A stretch of 64,000 bases of DNA, taken from positions 6,189,733-6,253,732 of the forward strand of contig NC_089175.1 of NCBI RefSeq assembly GCF_947507565.1, in the 5' to 3' direction. The translations under genes and the position numbers were made by a program. Position 1 is the first letter of the stretch; every line of letters begins with the position of its first letter. Source of the stretch: Oscarella lobularis. Its lineage: Eukaryota; Porifera; Homoscleromorpha; Homosclerophorida; Oscarellidae. The notes beneath the pieces were generated by a model. The model saw nothing but the letters and a program-made list of their open reading frames with translations. It was not told the DNA's origin and did not search any database. Shown piece by piece: positions 52,466 to 64,000 of the stretch.

Positions 52466-53424
52466 TTACCCTAATTTTGATAACAAATTCTCCTTCAATG
52501 ATAGAATTCCATCTTGAAATGACGTTTTCTGCCCAATACCGAGCTCTTCCAAACGCGACGTATCCAACTGACTATTATAGGGCCGCGGCGCGCCTTTCGA
52601 CGGCTCCTTATTCGCAACCACGTGCTCGGCAGGCAAATCGAACAGCTTCGCCATCTCGACAGCCATATCGTACTTCGTCATCTCGTCGGGCCCACTCCAA
52701 TGATAGACCCCTCGAACCGAATCCGAACCGACAAGCCGCTTGTCGGCAATCTGACGACAAACGACGGCAACGTCATCGACGCTCGTCGGATACCGACGCT
52801 CGTAATCCGACATAACAGCCGGCTTTTCGACGCGAGCCACGGCATCGAGCAGAACGGTGACGGCCGACTCGGCAAGCGTTTCCACGCGACCGTACAGAAC
52901 GGGCACGCGTAGAACGATTGCCGACGGATCGTGTCGCTGAGCGGCTCGTTCGCTGGCGAGCTTCGATATGCCGTATTTGTTGAGCGGGTTTGGTTCGTCC
53001 GTAGGCGCGTACGGCGGATGCGTGCCGTCGAATACGTAGTCGGTGCTCAGGTAGATTGTGCTCGTGCGTGGAGCGTGTTTTGCTGTGTATTTTGCCAGTG
53101 TTGTTGTCGCGTCGACGTTGATGCGTGTCGTTTCCGTTTCGTTGCGTTCGACGACGTCCGGACGTCGTTCGGCTGCCGAGTGGACGATTATCGACGGGGA
53201 GAAGTCGTCTAGGAGACGATTTGTCGACGTTTCGTCGCGAAGGTCCACTTTTCGGAGCTGCGAGGAGCATTTTCGGGGTGCGGAATGGTTTCGCGAAGGT
53301 TTACCGAGCCCGTAGCGCGTGAGAATGCAGTGCCAAGCACTTCCCAGCCATTCGATTCAAATTGACGAACGAGAGAACGGCCGAGAAGGCCAGAAGCGCC
53401 CGTAATCAAGACCTTCTTCGACAT
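52466..53424 (-). CDS. MAT2B: Methionine adenosyltransferase 2 reg. subunit beta, copy 2
   Basis: Same two-exon structure and length (303 residues) as copy 1 at 46313. Across the long second exon I find only two residue differences (KKPAVM versus EKPAVM, and SFRDG versus SFQDG). The intron is also nearly identical. All motifs are kept (VLITGASGLLGRSL, DYVFDGTHPPY, GIGQKT). Both copies look functional. The near identity contrasts with the clearly diverged ROCO genes beside them. Confidence 0.92.
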
Positions 53425-53615
53425 CTTGTTGTGATCACGTGATTGTAGTTCGTCTGGCAATACAGTACATGATATTTAGTTCAACATCAATAGCTTGTGG
53501 CTACACAAAAAAAGACGATAAAAATATTGGCCAGTTTCTTGCCCAGACGACCTAATTCTAATTTAGGTAAATAGAATAAAGGCAACTGTACCGTACTATA
53601 GGGTATAGCATAACG

Positions 53616-56600
53616 TTACTGTGACTGTTTCTCTCTGTAAGCCTTTTTGACGTAATTTCTGTGAATACCGCACATTTCACAAACTCCAAGAAGAGCATCT
53701 ACCGTCGCCGTCTTTTGGTCGCATTTTGCAACCCAACCCTCTATGACCATCATGGCCCGAATGAAGTTGTCTTTAGACTTTTCTTGGTATTGCGGTAGGT
53801 CACGGGCATTTAGTCCCAAATTAACAGCAAATTCTTCCCAATTTGCCTTGACTAGGGTCGCCACAAGGCGAATGAAAGACTTGTCGATCTTCTTAGGAAG
53901 TGCATCTACAACGAAACGAATATGATCAAGTCTAACGCATTTCTGACATCTTACCTTGAGATGATGATAATCTAGCAGTGAGAAGTTGGCGCCCGAACCA
54001 ACAGTTGATTTGGAAGTCATCTCGCTTTACAGCCAGTGGTTCACCAAATGGATTATAGAGTTTAGGAATTTTTGATGGCGGTGAAGAGCCACAATCCTCG
54101 TCCAAGGTCACAGGAAGACTTTTGAAATCAATGCCAAACTCCTCGTCTTTACGAACGGCTTTCTTTGTTTGACAGCAGATACTATACTTGAAGCCTCTCA
54201 TGCCTTGCTGACAAACACTTTTCATTTGTTTGCACAACTCATTCTTGATTGTGGCCAAGAACTGTTTACTTATGTTTTCGGGGTCCTCTTCTTCATCAAT
54301 GAAATGAATTGTCAGAGCGACCCATTTGCCTCGACTGTGATACAACAATTCGACTTCAACTGGAAGCAGAAAGCAAGAAAAATTACAGATATGCGATTTC
54401 AAATAAATGATGTCGCGTACCTTCTACTGGCGAGTCTTTATCTTGAACCAGGAAGATGCACTGATGACGAGAAAGCCGCGGTCTATTCGGATACACCTTG
54501 AGGAAACGGATTATGAGACGGAAGAAGAGGCATTCTGGGACGAATTTTAGTTTTGTTGGAATTACGATGAGAGGACCGGGGAGATTGCAACGAGAAGGCT
54601 CCGAGTCGGATGAAGTGAGATGTTCCCAATAAGTAGGAGAATACAGAAACGGCGTTTTCAGCATTGAAGGAACATAAAAGTCGGTTTTGGGTGATCCTTC
54701 AACCGGCGTGATGACGTCAAGAAGCTCCAAAAGTCGCACAATTAGTCTATTTTCGTCTTCAATTTTCTTTTCGAAATCGCTAGAGTGGACACCCCGCATT
54801 TGTTCGAGACGATGCTCCATCAAGTCATTAGACATTACGCCGTTCTTTTTTAGATCTATCCACTTTTGCTCCAAAAATGGGCCCGGCATTGCAGCTGTCA
54901 CAAACGCTGACAGTGCTTTAATCACCCATTCAGGGCTCGTGAATACAACGTCTTTCAAACCGTCCACTTCCGGGTAATAGAGAATCGCTCCAACGTTTGC
55001 TAGATATTTCAGCGCCACTTCGACTTCGTCACGACTTGAAATATTGCAGATAGTTGGATTCTGAGCGAGATCTGCTATTTCGTCAACTTTAGCCACAACC
55101 GTTTTCATGTATTTGCTCCAACGGAATAGAATAATTTCAAGGTAAACCCAGAAAAGAGGCTGTTTTTTCATTCCTTTCCAATACGTCGTCGTCATGCGAT
55201 CCACTCGGTCTCGAATTTCATTAACACCTTTACAAGGAGGCTTTGACTTTGACCCGGACGCGGAATTGTCTACAAGAAAAATTCTTTTGACAAAATGAAC
55301 CATTTCGCAAAAGTCTTGATCGTCTTCCTTAACTCCGCGTTTCTTCGGTAAGACAATGTGTTTCATAAAGTCGCTGTCACTAAGAAGTTGCTCAAAGAGT
55401 TGTCCTTGGCCCCTCAGCCACTTTTCTACAGACGCTGAATCAGGGAACTTCTTCTTGTCGCTGTCTAAGACGTCTCGGTGAGAACCAATTGCAAAGACAG
55501 GAGGAGGAGCCACCTCCTCGTCCTTGCCTAGCCAATGGTCGCCTCTACTCATCTCTTCGTGCGACGCGGTAATTGAGCCAAACCAGTACAGAGGGTAGTC
55601 TCCATTTGCGTAAATCCAGCCTAATTCGTCTGTCTGGTCTATTACTTCGTCCGATGATCGATGGAACGACCGCGCTTTATCGGACAGCGATTTTGAGATG
55701 TCCATTACAATCATGTACATAGACAACCCAAACATTTCACTGTCTGGCATGAAAGCCGAATGAGTTGCGAGGTAAACTTCTTGACCACCCAAATCCCATA
55801 TATCGTGGAGGCCAAAGCTTCCTTTGCTAAGATCTTCTTCACTCGGTTTATTCTTGAGTAAACTGTTCACCAGTTGTTGCTGATTAACTGTAAGCGTTTT
55901 CGCCTCTTCGCCAACTGCTTTCAAATCACCTTCTAATGGTTTGACCGATTCCGCGTCTACTGTAGAAGTGCTAGTAGTGGCGTGACGCTTGGCTTCTTCT
56001 GCTTCTTCTGCTTCTTCTGCTTCTTCCGCTTTTTCTGACTGTCGTTTGACAAAATGAGACGGCTCAGACGATTTTTTCTGCGTGCTCTTCGATGCCGACT
56101 GCTGCCTATTCATGCGATAGATACCCTGTGCAATAAGCGGATCTAAGTGGTCCCTGTTGTCAGTAGCAACCCAGCCGCTTGCTGCTGTGTGGGTCATTGC
56201 CACAGCCGCTCCTACTGTACTCGCTTTACCTTTCTCAAAGGGTCTGTTCAAAAGTGAATCAACAAGACACGATTTGCCCGCGCCGTCTTGACCAACAACA
56301 GTGACACGACAACGATTTACTGTTACCGAGCCGCGTTTTAGAGCATCGTTATAAATTTCTTGAAAACGGTTTTCGCCGACCTAAATAATACCAGAAAAAA
56401 CTACATGAATAACAACGATTCATGTTATTTGTTAGGCACACCTCTTTGAAGCCGGGAAAAAGGAAGCTGCGGCCTTTGATCACGTGGCACACAAAGGCAG
56501 TCGCAGACGCAGTGCAATATCCTTGAAAAAATCTCATTTTTGATCTTCCTGTGCCCAAATCAGAGACCCCTTTTGCAAAGAGAGCCATTGTGTTGTTGAG

Positions 56601-57624
56601 ATTGCCCATGACGCTGTGCATAAAGGAATAGCCTTCCATATCGTAACCAATCAATTTTCTCTGTCCGACAGATTCTGCAGCTTTCTCAAAGTCGACTGCT
56701 ACATCGCCCGAAAAGATGCCATTTGTGTGAATTTTGGGCATTCTTTGATACTTTGGAAAGACGGTGTGTCCTTTTGGTGATCTCTCAGAATTTTGTTCCA
56801 CGTACTTCTGCCCAGCGTCAGTGCGTGAAAGGACGTCATCATATTGGCCTTTGACGCGGATGTAACCTTCGTTTTTCAATTTTTCAACTGCTTCGACGAT
56901 GGCCTCGTCTGGCACGCATTCACCATCGTTTCTCCATTCAGGATGACCTTCGTCAATCTCTTTGAAGATCTTCTCCAGTTTTACCTCGTCGGAAGGAATC
57001 TATTAGCGCGGAGAGTGAAAGTGAGAAAGTGCTATATCGCATCAATATATAACATTGCACCTTTGACAAAATAAAGTCTTGAAGGTAAATGGGAGAGGGC
57101 GTATCTTTCATATCGTCAGGTATAAGGCTCATCCACGGGCACTCTCCAATGACGCCAACAGGCCTGACGATCGTTTTCATAATCTCTTCAAGAGAGACCA
57201 TTTGAGCGTCGACGGATCGCTTGCTACCCTCGAACTCTTTTCTCGCGTCGCGAAAGAAGAAGGGAACGAGAACGTCGCCGAGTTCGACTTCCTTGTCGTT
57301 TCCGGCCGCTATTCCAACCATGACGATCATCGACGGATTGAGAGTCGTGTGGGAGATGTTGTTGACTAACTGCGCGGCCGCTTCGCGACCCATCTCGATG
57401 GGAATCACCAAGCCGATTCTAAGCGGCGATTCCTCGCCCTCGTTGAACTCATTCCATTCGATGTAATACAAGATGACCATCAATTGTCTGGTTCCGATCT
57501 TGAAGCAGTCGATGGGGCCCTCGAATGTGGAATTGGTTACGTGCTCCAACACCTTTCGAGCGGCTTTGAATTCGTTTGGTGTTGAGGCGACGACGCAAAG
57601 ATCGACTCGCCCGCTATAAGGCAT
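53616..57624 (-). CDS. Nucleoside phosphorylase-like-ROC-COR-Death protein
   Basis: Five exons (57061-57624, 56442-56999, 54421-56380, 53955-54359, 53616-53905) with matching phases give about 1258 residues. The first two exons form a purine nucleoside phosphorylase/MTA-SAH nucleosidase-like (PNP_UDP_1) domain: MPYSGRVDLCVVASTPNEF, VMVGIAAGNDKEVELGDVLV and, near its end, KLIGYDMEGYSF (the usual DMEG-type motif). The insert between them carries a winged-helix-like stretch (VEKLKNEGYIRVKGQ). Exon 3 is the ROC (GQDGAGKS, DLGGQE, GSHRD) and COR domain, close to the ankyrin-ROCO gene. The last exon is the Death domain (NWEEFAVNLGLNARDLPQY). In bacteria and fungi this nucleoside-cleaving fold caps defence and NLR-like proteins. 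Enzymatic activity here is unproven. Confidence 0.83.
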
Positions 57625-58049
57625 TCTTGGACGTGGCAGGCGGATCACTGTACAGATTGTTAGTCTTAGTCTGTACATTGATGCAATAGCCAATCACAGA
57701 TGGAGCAGCTAATTATGTCATTAGGACAGCGTTGTTAGTCTGTAATTACATTGATGCAATAGCCAATCACAGATGGAGCAGCTAATTATGTCATTAGGAC
57801 AGCGTAATGCAATTTGCTTGATCTATATTTAGCATTCGTAGCATTCCCCGTTTTTTTTGTGGCATTCGCTCGTTTTTGCGCAAATTGATATGCGATTGGC
57901 TGTTGCATCACAACAAGGGAATCGCGCTCTACTACTTCCCCATGACAGACATATGAGAGAACACTACTTTTTGTGTCCACTGAACAGATGTGTCTGCTAT
58001 AAAGTGACTACTAAATTCAGGAGGTTCCTACTGAAAATCCCATCCAACT
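57625..58049. other. 5' flank of the phosphorylase-ROCO gene
   Basis: Contains the tandem 70-bp repeat described separately. A 5' non-coding exon may end near 57645 (an AG precedes sequence open into the first coding exon). No other gene is seen. Confidence 0.45.
57667..57806. repeat. Direct tandem duplication, about 70 bp, two copies
   Basis: TTAGTCTGTA(atta)CATTGATG and CAATCACAGATGGAGCAGC through ATTAGGACAGCGT occur twice head to tail (57667-57734 and 57735-57806). The copies differ by only a 4-base insertion. They lie about 45 bp upstream of the phosphorylase-ROCO start codon, so they may duplicate a promoter element. Confidence 0.85.
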
Positions 58050-58260
58050 GTCCGTCCCTCACTTCAAGAAATACCATCTAACTGGGCTGCCGTATGTGGC
58101 GGCTCCTTTTCTTTTAGGACTTTCTTTTATTAGAGCTACTTGCTTTGTAGGACTCGCTTCCAAGGACCTAAGGAACAGAGCAATGACAATTACGTCCAGT
58201 AAATCAGAAAACAGCTGTGGCCTCTTGTTCCGGAAGAGCAAACAGTCAGTGAGTGGGTTT
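58050..58260 (-). pseudogene. Duplicated fragment of the unknown gene at 60.5-61.3 kb
   Basis: Matches 60930-61160 over most of its length. Examples are GAAATACCATCT, CCTTTTCTTT-AGGACTTTCT, AACAGAG-AA-GACAA, and AGAAAAC-GC-G-CTCTTGTTC. The reading frames differ by indels. It lies just upstream of the MAT2B remnant, so it marks another unit edge. Confidence 0.6.
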
Positions 58261-58319
58261 CCACTTTCATACAAAGGTGAAGAGGAAAGTCAGATCAACG
58301 AGGGTCTTCTCGTGACTCG

Positions 58320-58977
58320 GCAATTTGACGACATACGACGGCAACGTCATCGAAGCTCGTCGGATACCGACGCTCGTAATCCGACATAACAGCCAGCTTT
58401 TCGACGTGAGCACAGCATCATAGATATCTTATAAATCTATGACGGCAGACGGCCGACTCGGCAAGCGTTTCCACGCGACCGTACAGAACGGGCACACGAA
58501 GAACGATTGCCGAAGGATCGTTGACGAGCTTCGCTATGCCGTATTGGTTGAGCGGGTTCGGTTCGTCCGTAGGCGCCTACGGCGGACGCGTGCCGTCGAA
58601 TACGTAGTCGGAGATTATCTAGATCGTGCTCGTTCGTGAAGCGTGTTCCGTCGTGTATTTCGCTAGTGTTGTTGTCGCGTCGACGTTGATTCGTGTCGTT
58701 TCCACGTTTCGTTGCGTTCGACGACGTCCGGACGTCGTTCTGCTGCCGAGTGGACGATTATCGACGGGGAGAAGTCATCTAGGAGACGATTCGTCGACGT
58801 TTTCGTCGCGAAGGTCCACTTTTCGGAGCTGCGAGGAACATTTTCGGGGTGCGGAATGGTTTCGCGAGCGTTTACCGAGCCCGTAGCGCGTGAGAATGCA
58901 GTGCCAAGCACTTCCCAGCCATTCGATTCAAATTGACGAACGAGAGAACGGCCGAGAAGGCCAGAGACCTTCGACAT
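58320..58977 (-). pseudogene. MAT2B: MAT2B remnant (third unit)
   Basis: Clear remains of a third MAT2B copy. It keeps GLLGRSLVRQFESNGWEVLG, the intron region, TSTNRLLDDFSPSIIVHSA and pieces of the central part. The start is altered (MSKV rather than MSKKVLITGA), several stretches are missing or frameshifted, and the last third (YHWSG to the C-terminus) is absent. The intron is retained, so it arose by segmental duplication. Confidence 0.85.
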
Positions 58978-59143
58978 CTTGTTGTGATCACGTGATAGCC
59001 TTCATATCTGCCAATAGTGTAACTTGAATGCATATTTGTCACATAAGAAAAAAGTTCCAGCAGCTACAAGCTAACTAAAAATCGCTCGTAAAAATGATGT
59101 ACCGGATTCTATGCAGAAAAAGAAAAAGGAAACGAATTGTACT

Positions 59144-60151
59144 CTACAAAACATTCGCCTTGTAAGCAGCTTCAATGTTGTCTCTGTGAATGCCGCACTT
59201 TTCACAAGCTTGAATAAGAGCAGTTACCGTTGCCCCTCGACCGCGTTCTGCTACCCAATCCTCTATGACCATCATAGCCCGAACGAGATTCTCATCAGAC
59301 TTTTCTTTGTACTGTGATATGGCATTGGTTTTTCGTTCCAAAAAGACCACGAGCTTCTGCCATTTTGCTTCTGCTATGGTAGCGACAACGCGAATGAGAG
59401 ACTCGTTGATCGCTTCAGGAAGCACGCCTGCGAAATACATAAAAGAGATGATAAGATAATGCAAGAGGGAAACTACATCCACACAAGTTTGTACGTTTGC
59501 CTAAATACCGTTTATCATCGTGTTTTGTAGGCGAGAAAAAGCCAGGCCAGACTCTACTGCAGCCCTGATGCTAAAAATATCGGGATAGAGTGCCTAGTAC
59601 ACTGCCTACCTGCCCATTTTGGGTTGTGGCTGCCGCTGGCTATGCCCTAAACTAATATTTGAAGTCGTCTACACATTTGTATCCCAAACCTTCTTCGAGT
59701 CAACCTAAATACAGTATCTTGTCAACTAAATGCGCCACTGGGTATACTGAGTCTTTACATCGACGCCGGTGGTATTACTGACGGCTTCTCCTACTAAATT
59801 GCCGGAAAAAAAAGTGCTGATAATTACTGAATGTTACACTCCAAAGGCTCACTAACCGGGATTGGCTTGAAGTACACTCAAAACAGTTTCTCCTCCGTCG
59901 ACCTCTCGAAGCGCTTGGCAGAAACTGTCATACGCTGGTTTCGGTGTCTTCTTCAGAAGGGTGATCACGTCCCTTGCGGCTTCAGTATCGCCGTCGTTTT
60001 TCCTCCTTCTGCGGACGCTCTCATAGTTTTCGTCGGTTAGAAGGTTCTTTGCCTGAAGTTTATCAAGCAGGGGCCCACTAAGAAGGCCGCTGAGAAGTTG
60101 TACAACGTCGGCCTGAGCACGTTGAAGGGTTTTCCACCCAGGATCGGCCAT
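59144..60151 (-). CDS. CARD-Death adaptor, RAIDD/CRADD-like
   Basis: Two exons (59857-60151 and 59144-59427) join in phase 1 and give 192 residues, close to the 199 of vertebrate CRADD/RAIDD, which has the same CARD-then-Death order and bridges PIDD1 to caspase-2. Exon 1 is a CARD: VVQLLSGLLSGPLLDKL, KNLLTDENYESVRRR, and AYDSFCQALREVDGGETV. Exon 2 is a Death domain (INESLIRVVATIAEAKWQKL, DENLVRAMMVIEDW, ACEKCGIHRDNIEAAYK) that is nearly the same as that of the ankyrin-ROCO gene. It probably arose when a Death exon from the duplicated unit came under a CARD exon, so orthology to CRADD is doubtful. An adaptor role linking the ROCO proteins to a CARD caspase is inferred. Confidence 0.82.
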
Positions 60152-60496
60152 GAAAGCAGATACGGGAGGTCACGAAGCTGTGATGGACATCTATCATTAC
60201 ATCCCATTACATCCAGGGAGGCATAGACGTTTTATATCTAATCAAAATACTACAATAAGAGAACCACCGAGAAGTCCCAAAAACTCGGAAGAAGGCTGCT
60301 TTGATTACGTGATAGTAAGCCCAGCTAAAAACTTATTTCAAAAGTACAGCACCGCTGCCTTTGTTTAATTAAAAACTAACTTAAAAAAAGATGGACCATG
60401 TTGTTTCTACTCGACTTTTTGAACTATTCTCTGCAGAGAACGACAACACAAGTAAGTGCACATGTGAATACCTAGTCTGAATCAATATTTACCCTT
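60152..60496. other. 5' flank of the CARD-Death gene with unit-boundary repeat
   Basis: 60240-60365 repeats the block at 52320-52435. A short plus-strand frame starting ATG at 60391 and running into a GTAAGT donor (MDHVVSTRLFELFSAENDNT) could be a first exon, but no partner exon was found. Confidence 0.5.
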
Positions 60497-61264
60497 TCAT
60501 TGATTTTCTGAGCCACTCTGGCGCTGACACTTCCTTGCTGTTGCTACCGGATTTCTCGTGAATAACCATAGCTTTTGGCTGGGGCTTAGCCTGGGACTCG
60601 GCGCGTTCGTTGAATGATACTCCTTGCTCGTCCTTTTCTTTGCAGCCATCGCTACTAAAGCTGCCGTAGAACCAATGTCTGGCTGACTGGTTTTCTTCTT
60701 ATAAGGAAGAGTGGCACTGCTGCCTATGCCCTCAGACTTGATAGATTGTCTCTTCTGCAGCTCCTGCTGCCTAAAAAACAAACGTCAATCAGAACAGCAG
60801 TCAATAAGATAACTTAAGAATTCCAATAACAGGAAAACAGAGGGATTGAACCACCGTGAAACCTCTGAATAATGGTCCCACTGAAAGAGATTACTACTGG
60901 TTATAGAAATCCCGTCTAACTGCCTGCAGCTGCCCCTCACAAAATTAGAAATACCATCTGGTTTCTCACCAATTGGATTGCTGTGGTAGTTCCTTTTCTT
61001 TAGGACTTTCTGTGGGCGTTTCTTGCTTCGTGGGACTCCCTGGTACGGACTGGTCCTAAAGAACAGAGTAAAGACAACTATGCCCAGTAAATTAGAAAAC
61101 AACCGCGGTCTCTTGTTCCTCGGCAACGGCTCTTTCTGGACTAGCAAACCGTGCACCCAACTGACGTACAGAAGAGGCGTGGACGCGGGCGTAGCGACAT
61201 TCTTTCCGCACGTGTAGACACCCAAAAGCCGGGGGCAACGTCGCTCTCTGTTCTGTTCATCCAC
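60497..61264 (-). pseudogene. Fragmentary gene of unknown function
   Basis: An exon near 60980-61070 reads DQSVPGSPTKQETPTESPK in a Ser/Pro/Lys-rich linker. It joins in phase to 60497-60773, which begins WQQELQKRQSIKSEG and continues TSQPDIGSTAALVAMAAKK. Further on a different frame looks more protein-like (EVSAPEWLRKSMKG to a stop), hinting at a frame change. I do not recognise the protein, and no start exon is certain. A related fragment lies at 58050-58260. It may be a real gene with an unusual ending or a decaying piece. Confidence 0.35.
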
Positions 61265-61336
61265 GACGAGTATTGAATTTTTTTCTATCGGAAATCACGT
61301 GATCAGAAAACATAATTATTCATTGACTACACTCAC

Positions 61337-63416
<2,080 letters not shown>

Positions 63417-63641
63417 ATGAACAGAAGAAAGAACGAAGAACACGAGGCGAGTCTCACCCGGATTGAGAAACAACACCCGTACGTGAGTGGTATGTGCATA
63501 ACAACTCCTTATAGGGCTGGTGCACAGGGCGCGCTAAGTAAGGGTCACGAGAAGAAACTAGAAATAGATAGAGAGTAGTGAATACGGGACGCACGCAATA
63601 ATCAAATAAACAACAAAGAAAAAATTACGGACGAGACTTTC

Positions 63642-64000
63642 CTAGTACTCAAAATCGGTGAGGGCGTTGTCGGCCCTATGAGCATTTTGTTCCGAGGTGA
63701 CGACGGTGTCGACGGTATTGGGATACTTTCGAAGGAAATAGGGAACAGAAAGTAGCACGAGAAAACCCGAAGCAAAAGCCCCGCCTCCAAAATAGAACGA
63801 ATACGTATAGGAGCACGTGGCATCATAAAGCCACCCTACACAAAAAAGAAATTTTCCAAATTAAAAACCGGTAAAGGTTTGATTTTTACATGTACATTAA
63901 AAATACATTGCTATAGGAAGAGAACACATGCAGGCTCTAGAGCAACATGCATCTTACCTGCGATTGGTGCCGCTATGATACTCGACGGTCCTTCGGAAAA
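63642..64000 (-). CDS. 3' end of an SLC16-type monocarboxylate transporter
   Basis: The last exon (63642-63835) encodes WLYDATCSYTYSFYFGGG, a final hydrophobic helix (FLVLLSVPYFL) and the charged tail ending ALTDFEY. The preceding exon (63958 to beyond the window) ends FSEGPSSIIAAPIAG. The G-W-L-Y-D-A-T-x-S-Y-x-x-S-F-Y-F pattern before the last membrane segment is typical of the monocarboxylate transporter (MFS, SLC16) family. Only the C-terminus is visible, so the substrate and subtype are unknown. Confidence 0.7.

Noticed and set aside
60391-60440. First exon of a plus-strand gene (MDHVVSTRLFELF...)
   Set aside because: There is a good donor, but no in-phase recognisable downstream exon. 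The surrounding DNA is duplicated flank.

Overview
The window looks like nuclear DNA of an early-branching animal, most likely a sponge. Genes are packed tens to hundreds of bases apart on both strands. Introns are mostly about 45-60 bp. The gene set is metazoan: a group A bHLH factor, Rab GTPases, an ISWI remodeller, GDNF/GAS1-type cysteine-rich repeats, CARD and Death domains, and ROCO proteins. The exact species is an inference. Many gene models below were built by hand from splice sites and exon phases. All functions are by recognition of families, with no database search.

1-13.4 kb is a dense block of conserved single-copy genes: a bHLH factor; LRP2BP and a DDIAS/noxin-like gene, head to head across 65 bp; two Rab GTPases (Rab30/43-like and Rab33-like); the mitochondrial asparaginyl-tRNA synthetase NARS2 (14 exons, two GC-AG introns); and a 19-exon class 5 P4-ATPase (ATP10-like). 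13.4-20.4 kb holds three tandem copies of a secreted fibrinogen-like gene, the third with a frameshifted first exon, plus a decayed piece of the ATP10 gene. 20.4-31.5 kb holds three tandem TTC38 genes. A 1.64-kb foldback DNA transposon with TA target duplications sits about 28 bp upstream of the first copy's ATG, and an unrelated 2.4-kb segment lies between copies 2 and 3.

31.7-38.1 kb is a SMARCA5/ISWI gene with one giant intron full of higher-order tandem repeats. Next come a secreted protein with four GDNF/GAS1-type modules and a plant-like LRR receptor with a polytopic membrane domain. These are followed by RRP8 and TRMT10A, head to head across 54 bp.

46.3-60.4 kb is the most striking part, a three-unit tandem array. 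Each unit carries a MAT2B copy (the third decayed) followed by a gene ending in nearly the same Death-domain exon but with a different front end. The first is ankyrin-ROC-COR-Death, the second nucleoside-phosphorylase-like-ROC-COR-Death, and the third CARD-Death (RAIDD/CRADD-like). This looks like a locally evolved, module-swapping death-fold signalling cluster: two candidate sensors/switches next to a matching adaptor. 60.5-64 kb holds fragments of an unknown gene, an arginyl-tRNA synthetase copy that has lost its C-terminal half, and the 3' end of an SLC16-type transporter.
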